Source: Parapristionchus giblindavisi (taxonomy: Eukaryota; Nematoda; Chromadorea; Rhabditida; Diplogasteridae). From it: a stretch of DNA of 64,000 nt. The position numbers were made by a program, and so were the translations under genes. The notes below the pieces were generated by a model. It worked only from the letters and a program-made list of their open reading frames with translations, was not told the DNA's origin and made no database searches. This document shows, piece by piece, positions 40,241-54,239 of this stretch. How positions within the stretch are numbered: the stretch's first letter is position 1; every line of letters starts with the position of its first letter. The stretch lies in assembly GCA_943737045.1 (NCBI GenBank), contig CALSFV010000016.1:124001-188000 (forward strand), in the 5' to 3' direction.

Positions 40241-42378
40241 ATCAATCTTGTCATGAATTATTTTGGGCCAAAGTGTACACTTCGGTCAATGTAGCAGGTG
40301 TGAAAGCATGGATCGACATGAACTGAGATCCATCTTATTCAGAATTTTTTGCTTTTTCAAATGATATATAACAACATGGGTGTTGCTGAAAATCTATCTT
40401 GTCATGAATTATTTTGGGCCAAAATGTACACTTCGGTCAATGTAGCAGTGTGAAAGCTTATGGATCGACATGAACTGAGATCTATCTTATTGAGATTTTT
40501 TTGCTCTTTCAAATGATATATAACAACATGGGTGTTGCTGAAAATCTATCTTGTCATGAATTTTTTTGGGCCAAAATGGGCACTTCGGTCAATGTAGCAG
40601 GTGTGAAAGCTTATGGATCGACATGAACTGAGATCTATCTTATTGAGATTTTTTTTGCTCTTTCAAATGATATATAACAACATGGGTGTTGCTGAAAAAC
40701 TATCTTGTCATGAATTATCTTGGGCCAAAATGTACACTTCGGTCAATGTAGCAGGTGTGAAAGCTCATGGATCGACATGAACTGAGATCTATCTTATTGA
40801 GATTTTTTTGCTCTTTCAAATGATATATAACAACATGGGTGTTGCTGAAAATCTATCTTGTCATGAATTATTTTGGGCCAAAATGTACACTTCGGTCAAT
40901 GTAGCAGGTGTGAAAGCTTATGGATCGACATGAACTGAGATCTATCTTATTGAGATTTTTTTGCTCTTTCAAATGATATATAACAACATGGGTGTTGCTG
41001 AAAATCTATCTTGTCATGAATTTTTTTGGGCCAAAATGGGCACTTCGGTCAATGTAGCAGGTATGAAAGCTCATGGATCGACATGAACTGAGATCTATCT
41101 TATTGAGATTTTTTTGCTCTTTCAAATGATATATAACAACATGGGTGTTGCTGAAAATCTATCTTGTCATGAATTATTTTGGGCCAAAATGTACACTTCG
41201 GTCAATGTAGCAGGTGTGAAAGCTTATGGATCGACATGAACTGAGATCTATCTTATTGAGATTTTTTTGCTCTTTCAAATGATATATAACAACATGGGTG
41301 TTGCTGAAAATCAATCTTGTCATGAATTATTTTGGGCCAAAGTGTACACTTCGGTCAATGTAGCAGGTGTGAAAGCATGGATCGACATGAACTGAGATCC
41401 ATCTTATTCAGAATTTTTTGCTTTTTCAAATGATATATAACAACATGGGTGTTGCTGAAAATCTATCTTGTCATGAATTATTTTGGGCCAAAATGTACAC
41501 TTCGGTCAATGTAGCAGTGTGAAAGCTTATGGATCGACATGAACTGAGATCTATCTTATTGAGATTTTTTTGCTCTTTCAAATGATATATAACAACATGG
41601 GTGTTGCTGAAAATCTATCTTGTCATGAATTTTTTTGGGCCAAAATGGGCAGTTCGGTCAATGTAGCAGGTGTGAAAGCTTATGGATCGACATGAACTGA
41701 GATCTATCTTATTGAGATTTTTTTGCTCTTTCAAATGATATATAACAACATGGGTGTTGCTGAAAAACTATCTTGTCATGAATTATCTTGGGCCAAAATG
41801 TACACTTCGGTCAATGTAGCAGGTGTGAAAGCTCATGGATCGACATGAACTGAGATCTATCTTATTGAGATTTTTTTGCTCTTTCAAATGATATATAACA
41901 ACATGGGTGTTGCTGAAAATCTATCTTGTCATGAATTATTTTGGGCCAAAATGTACACTTCGGTCAATGTAGCAGGTGTGAAAGCTTATGGATCGACATG
42001 AAATGAGATCCATCTTATTCAGAATTTTTTGCTTTTTCAAATGATATATAACAACATGGGTGTTGCTGAAAATCTATCTTGTCATGAATTTTTTTGGGCC
42101 AAAATGGGCACTTCGGTCAATGTAGCAGGTATGAAAGCTCATGGATCGACATGAACTGAGATCTATCTTATTGAGATTTTTTTGCTCTTTCAAATGATAT
42201 ATAACAACATGGGTGTTGCTGAAAATCTATCTTGTCATGAATTTTTTTGGGCCAAAATGGGCACTTCGGTCAATGTAGCAGGTGTGAAAGCTTATGGATC
42301 GACATGAACTGAGATCTATCTTATTGAGATTTTTTTGCTCTTTCAAATGATATATAACAACATGGGTGTTGCTGAAAA
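40241..42378 (+). repeat. Tandem seven-monomer HOR (about 1069 bp)
   Basis: The type E marker AATCAATC is at 40241, 41310 and 42378. The 1-bp-short GTAGCAGTGTG is at 40445 and 41514. The type D marker near 40696 and 41764 follows in the same order. The period is 2-3 bp under 1071 because of the short monomers. A related block starts at 43142. Confidence 0.8.
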
Positions 42379-45300
42379 TCAATCTTGTCATGAATTATTT
42401 TGGGCCAAAGTGTACACTTCGGTCAATGTAGCAGGTGTGAAAGCATGGATCGACATGAACTGAGATCCATCTTATTCAGAATTTTTTGCTTTTTCAAATG
42501 ATATATAACAACATGGGTGTTGCTGAAAATCTATCTTGTCATGAATTTTTTTGGGCCAAAATGGGCACTTCGGTCAATGTAGCAGGTGTGAAAGCTCATG
42601 GATCGACATGAACTGAGATCTATCTTATTGAGATTTTTTTGCTCTTTCAAATGATATATAACAACATGGGTGTTGCTGAAAATCTATCTTGTCATGAATT
42701 ATTTTGGGCCAAAATGTACACTTCGGTCAATGTAGCAGGTGTGAAAGCTTATGGATCGACATGAAATGAGATCCATCTTATTCAGAATTTTTTTGCTTTT
42801 TCAAATGATATATAACAACATGGGTGTTGCTGAAAATCTATCTTGTCATGAATTTTTTTGGGCCAAAATGGGCACTTCGCTCAATGTAGCAGGTATGAAA
42901 GCTCATGGATCGACATGAACTGAGATCTATCTTATTGAGATTTTTTTGCTCTTTCAAATGATATATAACAACATGGGTGTTGCTGAAAATCTATCTTGTC
43001 ATGAATTTTTTTGGGCCAAAATGGGCACTTCGGTCAATGTAGCAGGTGTGAAAGCTTATGGATCGACATGAACTGAGATCTATCTTATTGAGATTTTTTT
43101 GCTCTTTCAAATGATATATAACAACATGGGTGTTGCTGAAAATCAATCTTGTCATGAATTATTTTGGGCCAAAGTGTACACTTCGGTCAATGTAGCAGGT
43201 GTGAAAGCATGGATCGACATGAACTGAGATCCATCTTATTCAGAATTTTTTGCTTTTTCAAATGATATATAACAACATGGGTGTTGCTGAAAATCTATCT
43301 TGTCATGAATTATTTTGGGCCAAAATGTACACTTCGGTCAATGTAGCAGTGTGAAAGCTTATGGATCGACATGAACTGAGATCTATCTTATTGAGATTTT
43401 TTTGCTCTTTCAAATGATATATAACAACATGGGTGTTGCTGAAAATCTATCTTGTCATGAATTTTTTTGGGCCAAAATGGGCACTTCGGTCAATGTAGCA
43501 GGTGTGAAAGCTTATGGATCGACATGAACTGAGATCTATCTTATTGAGATTTTTTTGCTCTTTCAAATGATATATAACAACATGGGTGTTGCTGAAAAAC
43601 TATCTTGTCATGAATTATCTTGGGCCAAAATGTACACTTCGGTCAATGTAGCAGGTGTGAAAGCTCATGGATCGACATGAACTGAGATCTATCTTATTGA
43701 GATTTTTTGCTCTTTCAAATGATATATAACAACATGGGTGTTGCTGAAAATCTATCTTGTCATGAATTATTTTGGGCCAAAATGTACACTTCGGTCAATG
43801 TAGCAGGTGTGAAAGCTTATGGATCGACATGAAATGAGATCCATCTTATTCAGAATTTTTTTGCTTTTTCAAATGATATATAACAACATGGGTGTTGCTG
43901 AAAATCTATCTTGTCATGAATTTTTTTGGGCCAAAATGGGCACTTCGCTCAATGTAGCAGGTATGAAAGCTCATGGATCGACATGAACTGAGATCTATCT
44001 TATTGAGATTTTTTTGCTCTTTCAAATGATATATAACAACATGGGTGTTGCTGAAAATCTATCTTGTCATGAATTTTTTTGGGCCAAAATGGGCACTTCG
44101 GTCAATGTAGCAGGTGTGAAAGCTTATGGATCGACATGAAATGAGATCCATCTTATTCAGAATTTTTTTGCTTTTTCAAATGATATATAACAACATGGGT
44201 GTTGCTGAAAATCTATCTTGTCATGAATTTTTTTGGGCCAAAATGGGCACTTCGGTCAATGTAGCAGGTGTGAAAGCTTATGGATCGACATGAACTGAGA
44301 TCTATCTTATTGAGATTTTTTTGCTCTTTCAAATGATATATAACAACATGGGTGTTGCTGAAAATCTATCTTGTCATGAATTTTTGGGCCAAAATGGGCA
44401 CTTCGGTCAATGTAGCAGGTGTGAAAGCTCATGGATCGACATGAACTGAGATCTATCTTATTGAGATTTTTTTGCTCTTTCAAATGATATATAACAACAT
44501 GGGTGTTGCTGAAAATCTATCTTGTCATGAATTATCTTGGGCCAAAATGTACACTTCGGTCAATGTAGCAGGTGTGAAAGCTCATGGATCGACATGAACT
44601 GAGATCTATCTTATTGAGATTTTTTTGCTCTTTCAAATGATATATAACAACATGGGTGTTGCTGAAAAACTATCTTGTCATGAATTATCTTGGGCCAAAA
44701 TGTACACTTCGGTCAATGTAGCAGGTGTGAAAGCTCATGGATCGACATGAACTGAGATCTATCTTATTGAGATTTTTTGCTCTTTCAAATGATATATAAC
44801 AACATGGGTGTTGCTGAAAATCTATCTTGTCATGAATTATTTTGGGCCAAAATGTACACTTCGGTCAATGTAGCAGGTGTGAAAGCTTATGGATCGACAT
44901 GAAATGATATCCATCTTATTCAGAATTTTTTTGCTTTTTCAAATGATATATAACAACATGGGTGTTGCTGAAAATCTATCTTGTCATGAATTTTTTTGGG
45001 CCAAAATGGGCACTTCGCTCAATGTAGCAGGTATGAAAGCTCATGGATCGACATGAACTGAGATCTATCTTATTGAGATTTTTTTGCTCTTTCAAATGAT
45101 ATATAACAACATGGGTGTTGCTGAAAATCTATCTTGTCATGAATTATTTTGGGCCAAAATGTACACTTCGGTCAATGTAGCAGGTGTGAAAGCTTATGGA
45201 TCGACATGAACTGAGATCTATCTTATTGAGATTTTTTGCTCTTTCAAATGATATATAACAACATGGGTGTTGCTGAAAATCTATCTTGTCATGAATTATT

Positions 45301-46269
45301 TTGGGCCAAAATGTACACTTCGGTCAATGTAGCAGGTGTGAAAGCTTATGGATCGACATGAAATGAGATCCATCATATTCAGAATTTTTTTGCTTTTTCA
45401 AATGATATATAACAACATGGGTGTTGCTGAAAATCTATCTTGTCATGAATTTTTTTGGGCCAAAATGGGCACTTCGCTCAATGTAGCAGGTATGAAAGCT
45501 CATGGATCGACATGAACTGAGATCTATCTTATTGAGATTTTTTTGCTATTTCAAATGATATATAACAACATGGGTGTTGCTGAAAATCTATCTTGTCATG
45601 AATTATTTTGGGCCAAAATGTACAGTTCGGTCAATGTAGCAGGTGTGAAAGCTTATGGATCGACATGAACTGAGATCTATCTTATTGAGATTTTTTTGCT
45701 CTTTCAAATGATATATAACAACATGGGTGTTGCTGAAAATCTATCTTGTCATGAATTATTTTGGGCCAAAATGTACACTTCGGTCAATGTAGCAGGTGTG
45801 AAAGCTTATGGATCGACATGAACTGAGATCTATCTTATTGAGATTTTTTGCTCTTTCAAATGATATATAACAACATGGGTGTTGCTGAAAATCTATCTTG
45901 TCATGAATTATTTTGGGCCAAAATGTACACTTCGGTCAATGTAGCAGGTGTGAAAGCTTATGGATCGACATGAAATGAGATCCATCTTATTCAGAATTTT
46001 TTTGCTTTTTCAAATGATATATAACAACATGGGTGTTGCTGAAAATCTATCTTGTCATGAATTTTTTTGGGCCAAAATGGGCACTTCGCTCAATGTAGCA
46101 GGTATGAAAGCTTATGGATCGACATGAACTGAGATCTATCTTATTGAGATTTTTTTGCTCTTTCAAATGATATATAACAACATGGGTGTTGCTGAAAAAC
46201 TATCTTGTCATGAATTATCTTGGGCCAAAATGTACACTTCGGTCAATGTAGCAGGTGTGAAAGCTCATG

Positions 46270-48950
46270 GATCGACATGAACTGAGATCTATCTTATTGA
46301 GATTTTTTTGCTCTTTCAAATGATATATAACAACATGGGTGTTGCTGAAAATCTATCTTGTCATGAATTATTTTGGGCCAAAATGTACACTTCGGTCAAT
46401 GTAGCAGGTGTGAAAGCTTATGGATCGACATGAAATGAGATCCATCTTATTCAGAATTTTTTGCTTTTTCAAATGATATATAACAACATGGGTGTTGCTG
46501 AAAATCTATCTTGTCATGAATTTTTTTGGGCCAAAATGGGCACTTCGGTCAATGTAGCAGGTATGAAAGCTCATGGATCGACATGAACTGAGATCTATCT
46601 TATTGAGATTTTTTTGCTCTTTCAAATGATATATAACAACATGGGTGTTGCTGAAAATCTATCTTGTCATGAATTTTTTTGGGCCAAAATGGGCACTTCG
46701 GTCAATGTAGCAGGTGTGAAAGCTCATGGATCGACATGAACTGAGATCTATCTTATTGAGATTTTTTTGCTCTTTCAAATGATATATAACAACATGGGTG
46801 TTGCTGAAAATCTATCTTGTCATGAATTATTTTGGGCCAAAATGTACACTTCGGTCAATGTAGCAGGTGTGAAAGCTCATGGATCGACATGGACTGAGAT
46901 CTATCTTATTGAGATTTTTTTGCTCTTTCAAATGATATATAACAACATGGGTGTTGCTGAAAATCTATCTTGTCATGAATTATTTTGGGCCAAAATGTAC
47001 ACTTCGGTCAATGTAGCAGGTGTGAAAGCTTATCGATCGACATGAAATGAGATCCATCTTATTCAGAATTTTTTGCTTTTTCAAATGATATATAACAACA
47101 TGGGTGTTGCTGAAAATCTATCTTGTCATGAATTATTTTGGGCCAAAATGTACACTTCGGTCAATGTAGCAGGTGTGAAAGCTTATGGATCGACATGAAC
47201 TGAGATCTATCTTATTGAGATTTTTTTGCTCTTTCAAATGATATATAACAACATGGGTGTTGCTGAAAATCAATCTTGTCATGAATTATTTTGGGCCAAA
47301 GTGTACACTTCGGTCAATGTAGCAGGTGTGAAAGCATGGATCGACATGAACTGAGATCCATCTTATTCAGAATTTTTTGCTTTTTCAAATGATATATAAC
47401 AACATGGGTGTTGCTGAAAATCTATCTTGTCATGAATTATTTTGGGCCAAAATGTACACTTCGGTCAATGTAGCAGGTGTGAAAGCTCATGGATCGACAT
47501 GAACTGAGATCTATCTTATTGAGATTTTTTTGCTCTTTCAAATGATATATAACAACATGGGTGTTGCTGAAAATCTATCTTGTCATGAATTATTTTGGGC
47601 CAAAATGTACACTTCGGTCAATGTAGCAGGTGTGAAAGCTTATCGATCGACATGAAATGAGATCCATCTTATTCAGAATTTTTTGCTTTTTCAAATGATA
47701 TATAACAACATGGGTGTTGCTGAAAATCTATCTTGTCATGAATTATTTTGGGCCAAAATGTACACTTCGGTCAATGTAGCAGGTGTGAAAGCTTATGGAT
47801 CGACATGAACTGAGATCTATCTTATTGAGATTTTTTTGCTCTTTCAAATGATATATAACAACATGGGTGTTGCTGAAAATCAATCTTGTCATGAATTATT
47901 TTGGGCCAAAGTGTACACTTCGGTCAATGTAGCAGGTGTGAAAGCTTATGGATCGACATGAACTGAGATCTATCTTATTGAGATTTTTTTGCTCTTTCAA
48001 ATGATATATAACAACATGGGTGTTGCTGAAAATCAATCTTGTCATGAATTATTTTGGGCCAAAGTGTACACTTCGGTCAATGTAGCAGGTGTGAAAGCAT
48101 GGATCGACATGAACTGAGATCCATCTTATTCAGAATTTTTTGCTTTTTCAAATGATATATAACAACATGGGTGTTGCTGAAAATCTATCTTGTCATGAAT
48201 TATTTTGGGCCAAAATGTACACTTCGGTCAATGTAGCAGTGTGAAAGCTTATGGATCGACATGAACTGAGATCTATCTTATTGAGATTTTTTTGCTCTTT
48301 CAAATGATATATAACAACATGGGTGTTGCTGAAAATCTATCTTGTCATGAATTTTTTTGGGCCAAAATGGGCACTTCGGTCAATGTAGCAGGTGTGAAAG
48401 CTTATGGATCGACATGAACTGAGATCTATCTTATTGAGATTTTTTTGCTCTTTCAAATGATATATAACAACATGGGTGTTGCTGAAAAACTATCTTGTCA
48501 TGAATTATCTTGGGCCAAAATGTACACTTCGGTCAATGTAGCAGGTGTGAAAGCTCATGGATCGACATGAACTGAGATCTATCTTATTGAGATTTTTTGC
48601 TCTTTCAAATGATATATAACAACATGGGTGTTGCTGAAAATCTATCTTGTCATGAATTATTTTGGGCCAAAATGTACACTTCGGTCAATGTAGCAGGTGT
48701 GAAAGCTTATGGATCGACATGAAATGAGATCCATCTTATTCAGAATTTTTTTGCTTTTTCAAATGATATATAACAACATGGGTGTTGCTGAAAATCTATC
48801 TTGTCATGAATTTTTTTGGGCCAAAATGGGCACTTCGCTCAATGTAGCAGGTATGAAAGCTCATGGATCGACATGAACTGAGATCTATCTTATTGAGATT
48901 TTTTTGCTCTTTCAAATGATATATAACAACATGGGTGTTGCTGAAAATCT
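46270..48950 (+). repeat. 2.7-kb segmental duplication, copy 1
   Basis: Markers match 50090-52770 at a constant 3817-bp offset: TATCGATCG at 47031 and 47641, AATCAATC at 47269, 47879 and 48032, GCAGTGTG at 48236, and CACTTCGCTC at 48831. The only two ACATGG monomers in the array to the right of the element are here and in copy 2. Similarity stops just before 46270 and after about 48950. Confidence 0.85.
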
Positions 48951-50170
48951 ATCTTGTCATGAATTATTTTGGGCCAAAATGTACACTTCGGTCAATGTAG
49001 CAGGTGTGAAAGCTTATGGATCGACATGAAATGAGATCCATCTTATTCAGAATTTTTTGCTTTTTCAAATGATATATAACAACATGGGTGTTGCTGAAAA
49101 TCTATCTTGTCATGAATTATTTTGGGCCAAAGTGTACACTTCGGTCAATGTAGCAGGTGTGAAAGCTTATGGATCGACATGAACTGAGATCTATCTTATT
49201 GAGATTTTTTTGCTCTTTCAAATGATATATAACAACATGGGTGTTGCTGAAAATCAATCTTGTCATGAATTATTTTGGGCCAAAGTGTACACTTCGGTCA
49301 ATGTAGCAGGTGTGAAAGCATGGATCGACATGAACTGAGATCCATCTTATTCAGAATTTTTTGCTTTTTCAAATGATATATAACAACATGGGTGTTGCTG
49401 AAAATCTATCTTGTCATGAATTATTTTGGGCCAAAATGTACACTTCGGTCAATGTAGCAGTGTGAAAGCTTATGGATCGACATGAACTGAGATCTATCTT
49501 ATTGAGATTTTTTTGCTCTTTCAAATGATATATAACAACATGGGTGTTGCTGAAAATCTATCTTGTCATGAATTTTTTTGGGCCAAAATGGGCACTTCGG
49601 TCAATGTAGCAGGTGTGAAAGCTTATGGATCGACATGAACTGAGATCTATCTTATTGAGATTTTTTTGCTCTTTCAAATGATATATAACAACATGGGTGT
49701 TGCTGAAAAACTATCTTGTCATGAATTATCTTGGGCCAAAATGTACACTTCGGTCAATGTAGCAGGTGTGAAAGCTCATGGATCGACATGAACTGAGATC
49801 TATCTTATTGAGATTTTTTGCTCTTTCAAATGATATATAACAACATGGGTGTTGCTGAAAATCTATCTTGTCATGAATTATTTTGGGCCAAAATGTACAC
49901 TTCGGTCAATGTAGCAGGTGTGAAAGCTTATGGATCGACATGAAATGAGATCCATCTTATTCAGAATTTTTTTGCTTTTTCAAATGATATATAACAACAT
50001 GGGTGTTGCTGAAAATCTATCTTGTCATGAATTTTTTTGGGCCAAAATGGGCACTTCGCTCAATGTAGCAGGTATGAAAGCTCATGGATCGACATGAACT
50101 GAGATCTATCTTATTGAGATTTTTTTGCTCTTTCAAATGATATATAACAACATGGGTGTTGCTGAAAATC
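47730..50170 (+). repeat. Tandem eight-monomer HOR (1221 bp)
   Basis: AATCAATC at 48032 and 49253, GCAGTGTG at 48236 and 49457, and CACTTCGCTC at 48831 and 50052 are each 1221 bp apart, with type D, A, C and B in the same order. A third copy lies inside the 51.5-52.8 kb part of the larger duplication. Confidence 0.85.
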
Positions 50171-52770
50171 TATCTTGTCATGAATTATTTTGGGCCAAAA
50201 TGTACACTTCGGTCAATGTAGCAGGTGTGAAAGCTTATGGATCGACATGAAATGAGATCCATCTTATTCAGAATTTTTTGCTTTTTCAAATGATATATAA
50301 CAACATGGGTGTTGCTGAAAATCTATCTTGTCATGAATTTTTTTGGGCCAAAATGGGCACTTCGGTCAATGTAGCAGGTATGAAAGCTCATGGATCGACA
50401 TGAACTGAGATCTATCTTATTGAGATTTTTTTGCTCTTTCAAATGATATATAACAACATGGGTGTTGCTGAAAATCTATCTTGTCATGAATTTTTTTGGG
50501 CCAAAATGGGCACTTCGGTCAATGTAGCAGGTGTGAAAGCTCATGGATCGACATGAACTGAGATCTATCTTATTGAGATTTTTTTGCTCTTTCAAATGAT
50601 ATATAACAACATGGGTGTTGCTGAAAATCTATCTTGTCATGAATTATTTTGGGCCAAAATGTACACTTCGGTCAATGTAGCAGGTGTGAAAGCTCATGGA
50701 TCGACATGGACTGAGATCTATCTTATTGAGATTTTTTTGCTCTTTCAAATGATATATAACAACATGGGTGTTGCTGAAAATCTATCTTGTCATGAATTAT
50801 TTTGGGCCAAAATGTACACTTCGGTCAATGTAGCAGGTGTGAAAGCTTATCGATCGACATGAAATGAGATCCATCTTATTCAGAATTTTTTGCTTTTTCA
50901 AATGATATATAACAACATGGGTGTTGCTGAAAATCTATCTTGTCATGAATTATTTTGGGCCAAAATGTACACTTCGGTCAATGTAGCAGGTGTGAAAGCT
51001 TATGGATCGACATGAACTGAGATCTATCTTATTGAGATTTTTTTGCTCTTTCAAATGATATATAACAACATGGGTGTTGCTGAAAATCAATCTTGTCATG
51101 AATTATTTTGGGCCAAGGTGTACACTTCGGTCAATGTAGCAGGTGTGAAAGCATGGATCGACATGAACTGAGATCCATCTTATTCAGAATTTTTTGCTTT
51201 TTCAAATGATATATAACAACATGGGTGTTGCTGAAAATCTATCTTGTCATGAATTATTTTGGGCCAAAATGTACACTTCGGTCAATGTAGCAGGTGTGAA
51301 AGCTCATGGATCGACATGAACTGAGATCTATCTTATTGAGATTTTTTTGCTCTTTCAAATGATATATAACAACATGGGTGTTGCTGAAAATCTATCTTGT
51401 CATGAATTATTTTGGGCCAAAATGTACACTTCGGTCAATGTAGCAGGTGTGAAAGCTTATCGATCGACATGAAATGAGATCCATCTTATTCAGAATTTTT
51501 TGCTTTTTCAAATGATATATAACAACATGGGTGTTGCTGAAAATCTATCTTGTCATGAATTATTTTGGGCCAAAATGTACACTTCGGTCAATGTAGCAGG
51601 TGTGAAAGCTTATGGATCGACATGAACTGAGATCTATCTTATTGAGATTTTTTTGCTCTTTCAAATGATATATAACAACATGGGTGTTGCTGAAAATCAA
51701 TCTTGTCATGAATTATTTTGGGCCAAAGTGTACACTTCGGTCAATGTAGCAGGTGTGAAAGCTTATGGATCGACATGAACTGAGATCTATCTTATTGAGA
51801 TTTTTTTGCTCTTTCAAATGATATATAACAACATGGGTGTTGCTGAAAATCAATCTTGTCATGAATTATTTTGGGCCAAAGTGTACACTTCGGTCAATGT
51901 AGCAGGTGTGAAAGCATGGATCGACATGAACTGAGATCCATCTTATTCAGAATTTTTTGCTTTTTCAAATGATATATAACAACATGGGTGTTGCTGAAAA
52001 TCTATCTTGTCATGAATTATTTTGGGCCAAAATGTACACTTCGGTCAATGTAGCAGTGTGAAAGCTTATGGATCGACATGAACTGAGATCTATCTTATTG
52101 AGATTTTTTTGCTCTTTCAAATGATATATAACAACATGGGTGTTGCTGAAAATCTATCTTGTCATGAATTTTTTTGGGCCAAAATGGGCACTTCGGTCAA
52201 TGTAGCAGGTGTGAAAGCTTATGGATCGACATGAACTGAGATCTATCTTATTGAGATTTTTTTGCTCTTTCAAATGATATATAACAACATGGGTGTTGCT
52301 GAAAAACTATCTTGTCATGAATTATCTTGGGCCAAAATGTACACTTCGGTCAATGTAGCAGGTGTGAAAGCTCATGGATCGACATGAACTGAGATCTATC
52401 TTATTGAGATTTTTTGCTCTTTCAAATGATATATAACAACATGGGTGTTGCTGAAAATCTATCTTGTCATGAATTATTTTGGGCCAAAATGTACACTTCG
52501 GTCAATGTAGCAGGTGTGAAAGCTTATGGATCGACATGAAATGAGATCCATCTTATTCAGAATTTTTTTGCTTTTTCAAATGATATATAACAACATGGGT
52601 GTTGCTGAAAATCTATCTTGTCATGAATTTTTTTGGGCCAAAATGGGCACTTCGCTCAATGTAGCAGGTATGAAAGCTCATGGATCGACATGAACTGAGA
52701 TCTATCTTATTGAGATTTTTTTGCTCTTTCAAATGATATATAACAACATGGGTGTTGCTGAAAATCTATC
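50090..52770 (+). repeat. 2.7-kb segmental duplication, copy 2
   Basis: Counterpart of 46270-48950 at +3817 bp, with TATCGATCG near 50848 and 51458, AATCAATC at 51086, 51696 and 51849, and CACTTCGCTC at 52648. It ends where a private GAATTTATTTTTTTGGG insertion variant begins near 52779. Confidence 0.85.
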
Positions 52771-54239
52771 TTGTCATGAATTTATTTTTTTGGGCCAAAA
52801 TGGGCACTTCGGTCAATGTAGCAGGTGTGAAAGCTTATGGATCGACATGAACTGAGATCTATCTTATTGAGATTTTTTTGCTCTTTCAAATGATATATAA
52901 CAACATGGGTGTTGCTGAAAATCTATCTTGTCATGAATTTTTTTGGGCCAAAATGGGCACTTCGGTCAATGTAGCAGGTGTGAAAGCTCATGGATCGACA
53001 TGAACTGAGATCTATCTTATTGAGATTTTTTTGCTCTTTCAAATGATATATAACAACATGGGTGTTGCTGAAAATCTATCTTGTCATGAATTATCTTGGG
53101 CCAAAATGTACACTTCGGTCAATGTAGCAGGTGTGAAAGCTCATGGATCGACATGAACTGAGATCTATCTTATTGAGATTTTTTTGCTCTTTCAAATGAT
53201 ATATAACAACATGGGTGTTGCTGAAAAACTATCTTGTCATGAATTATCTTGGGCCAAAATGTACACTTCGGTCAATGTAGCAGGTGTGAAAGCTCATGGA
53301 TCGACATGAACTGAGATCTATCTTATTGAGATTTTTTGCTCTTTCAAATGATATATAACAACATGGGTGTTGCTGAAAATCTATCTTGTCATGAATTATT
53401 TTGGGCCAAAATGTACACTTCGGTCAATGTAGCAGGTGTGAAAGCTTATGGATCGACATGAAATGAGATCCATCTTATTCAGAATTTTTTTGCTTTTTCA
53501 AATGATATATAACAACATGGGTGTTGCTGAAAATCTATCTTGTCATGAATTTTTTTGGGCCAAAATGGGCACTTCGCTCAATGTAGCAGGTATGAAAGCT
53601 CATGGATCGACATGAACTGAGATCTATCTTATTGAGATTTTTTTGCTTTTTCAAATGATATATAACAACATGGGTGTTGCTGAAAATCTATCTTGTCATG
53701 AATTTTTTTGGGCCAAAATGGGCACTTCGCTCAATGTAGCAGGTATGAAAGCTCATGGATCGACATGAACTGAGATCTATCTTATTGAGATTTTTTTGCT
53801 CTTTCAAATGATATATAACAACATGGGTGTTGCTGAAAATCTATCTTGTCATGAATTATTTTGGGCCAAAATGTACAGTTCGGTCAATGTAGCAGGTGTG
53901 AAAGCTTATGGATCGACATGAACTGAGATCTATCTTATTGAGATTTTTTTGCTCTTTCAAATGATATATAACAACATGGGTGTTGCTGAAAATCTATCTT
54001 GTCATGAATTATTTTGGGCCAAAATGTACACTTCGGTCAATGTAGCAGGTGTGAAAGCTTATGGATCGACATGAACTGAGATCTATCTTATTGAGATTTT
54101 TTGCTCTTTCAAATGATATATAACAACATGGGTGTTGCTGAAAATCTATCTTGTCATGAATTATTTTGGGCCAAAATGTACACTTCGGTCAATGTAGCAG
54201 GTGTGAAAGCTTATGGATCGACATGAAATGAGATCCATC

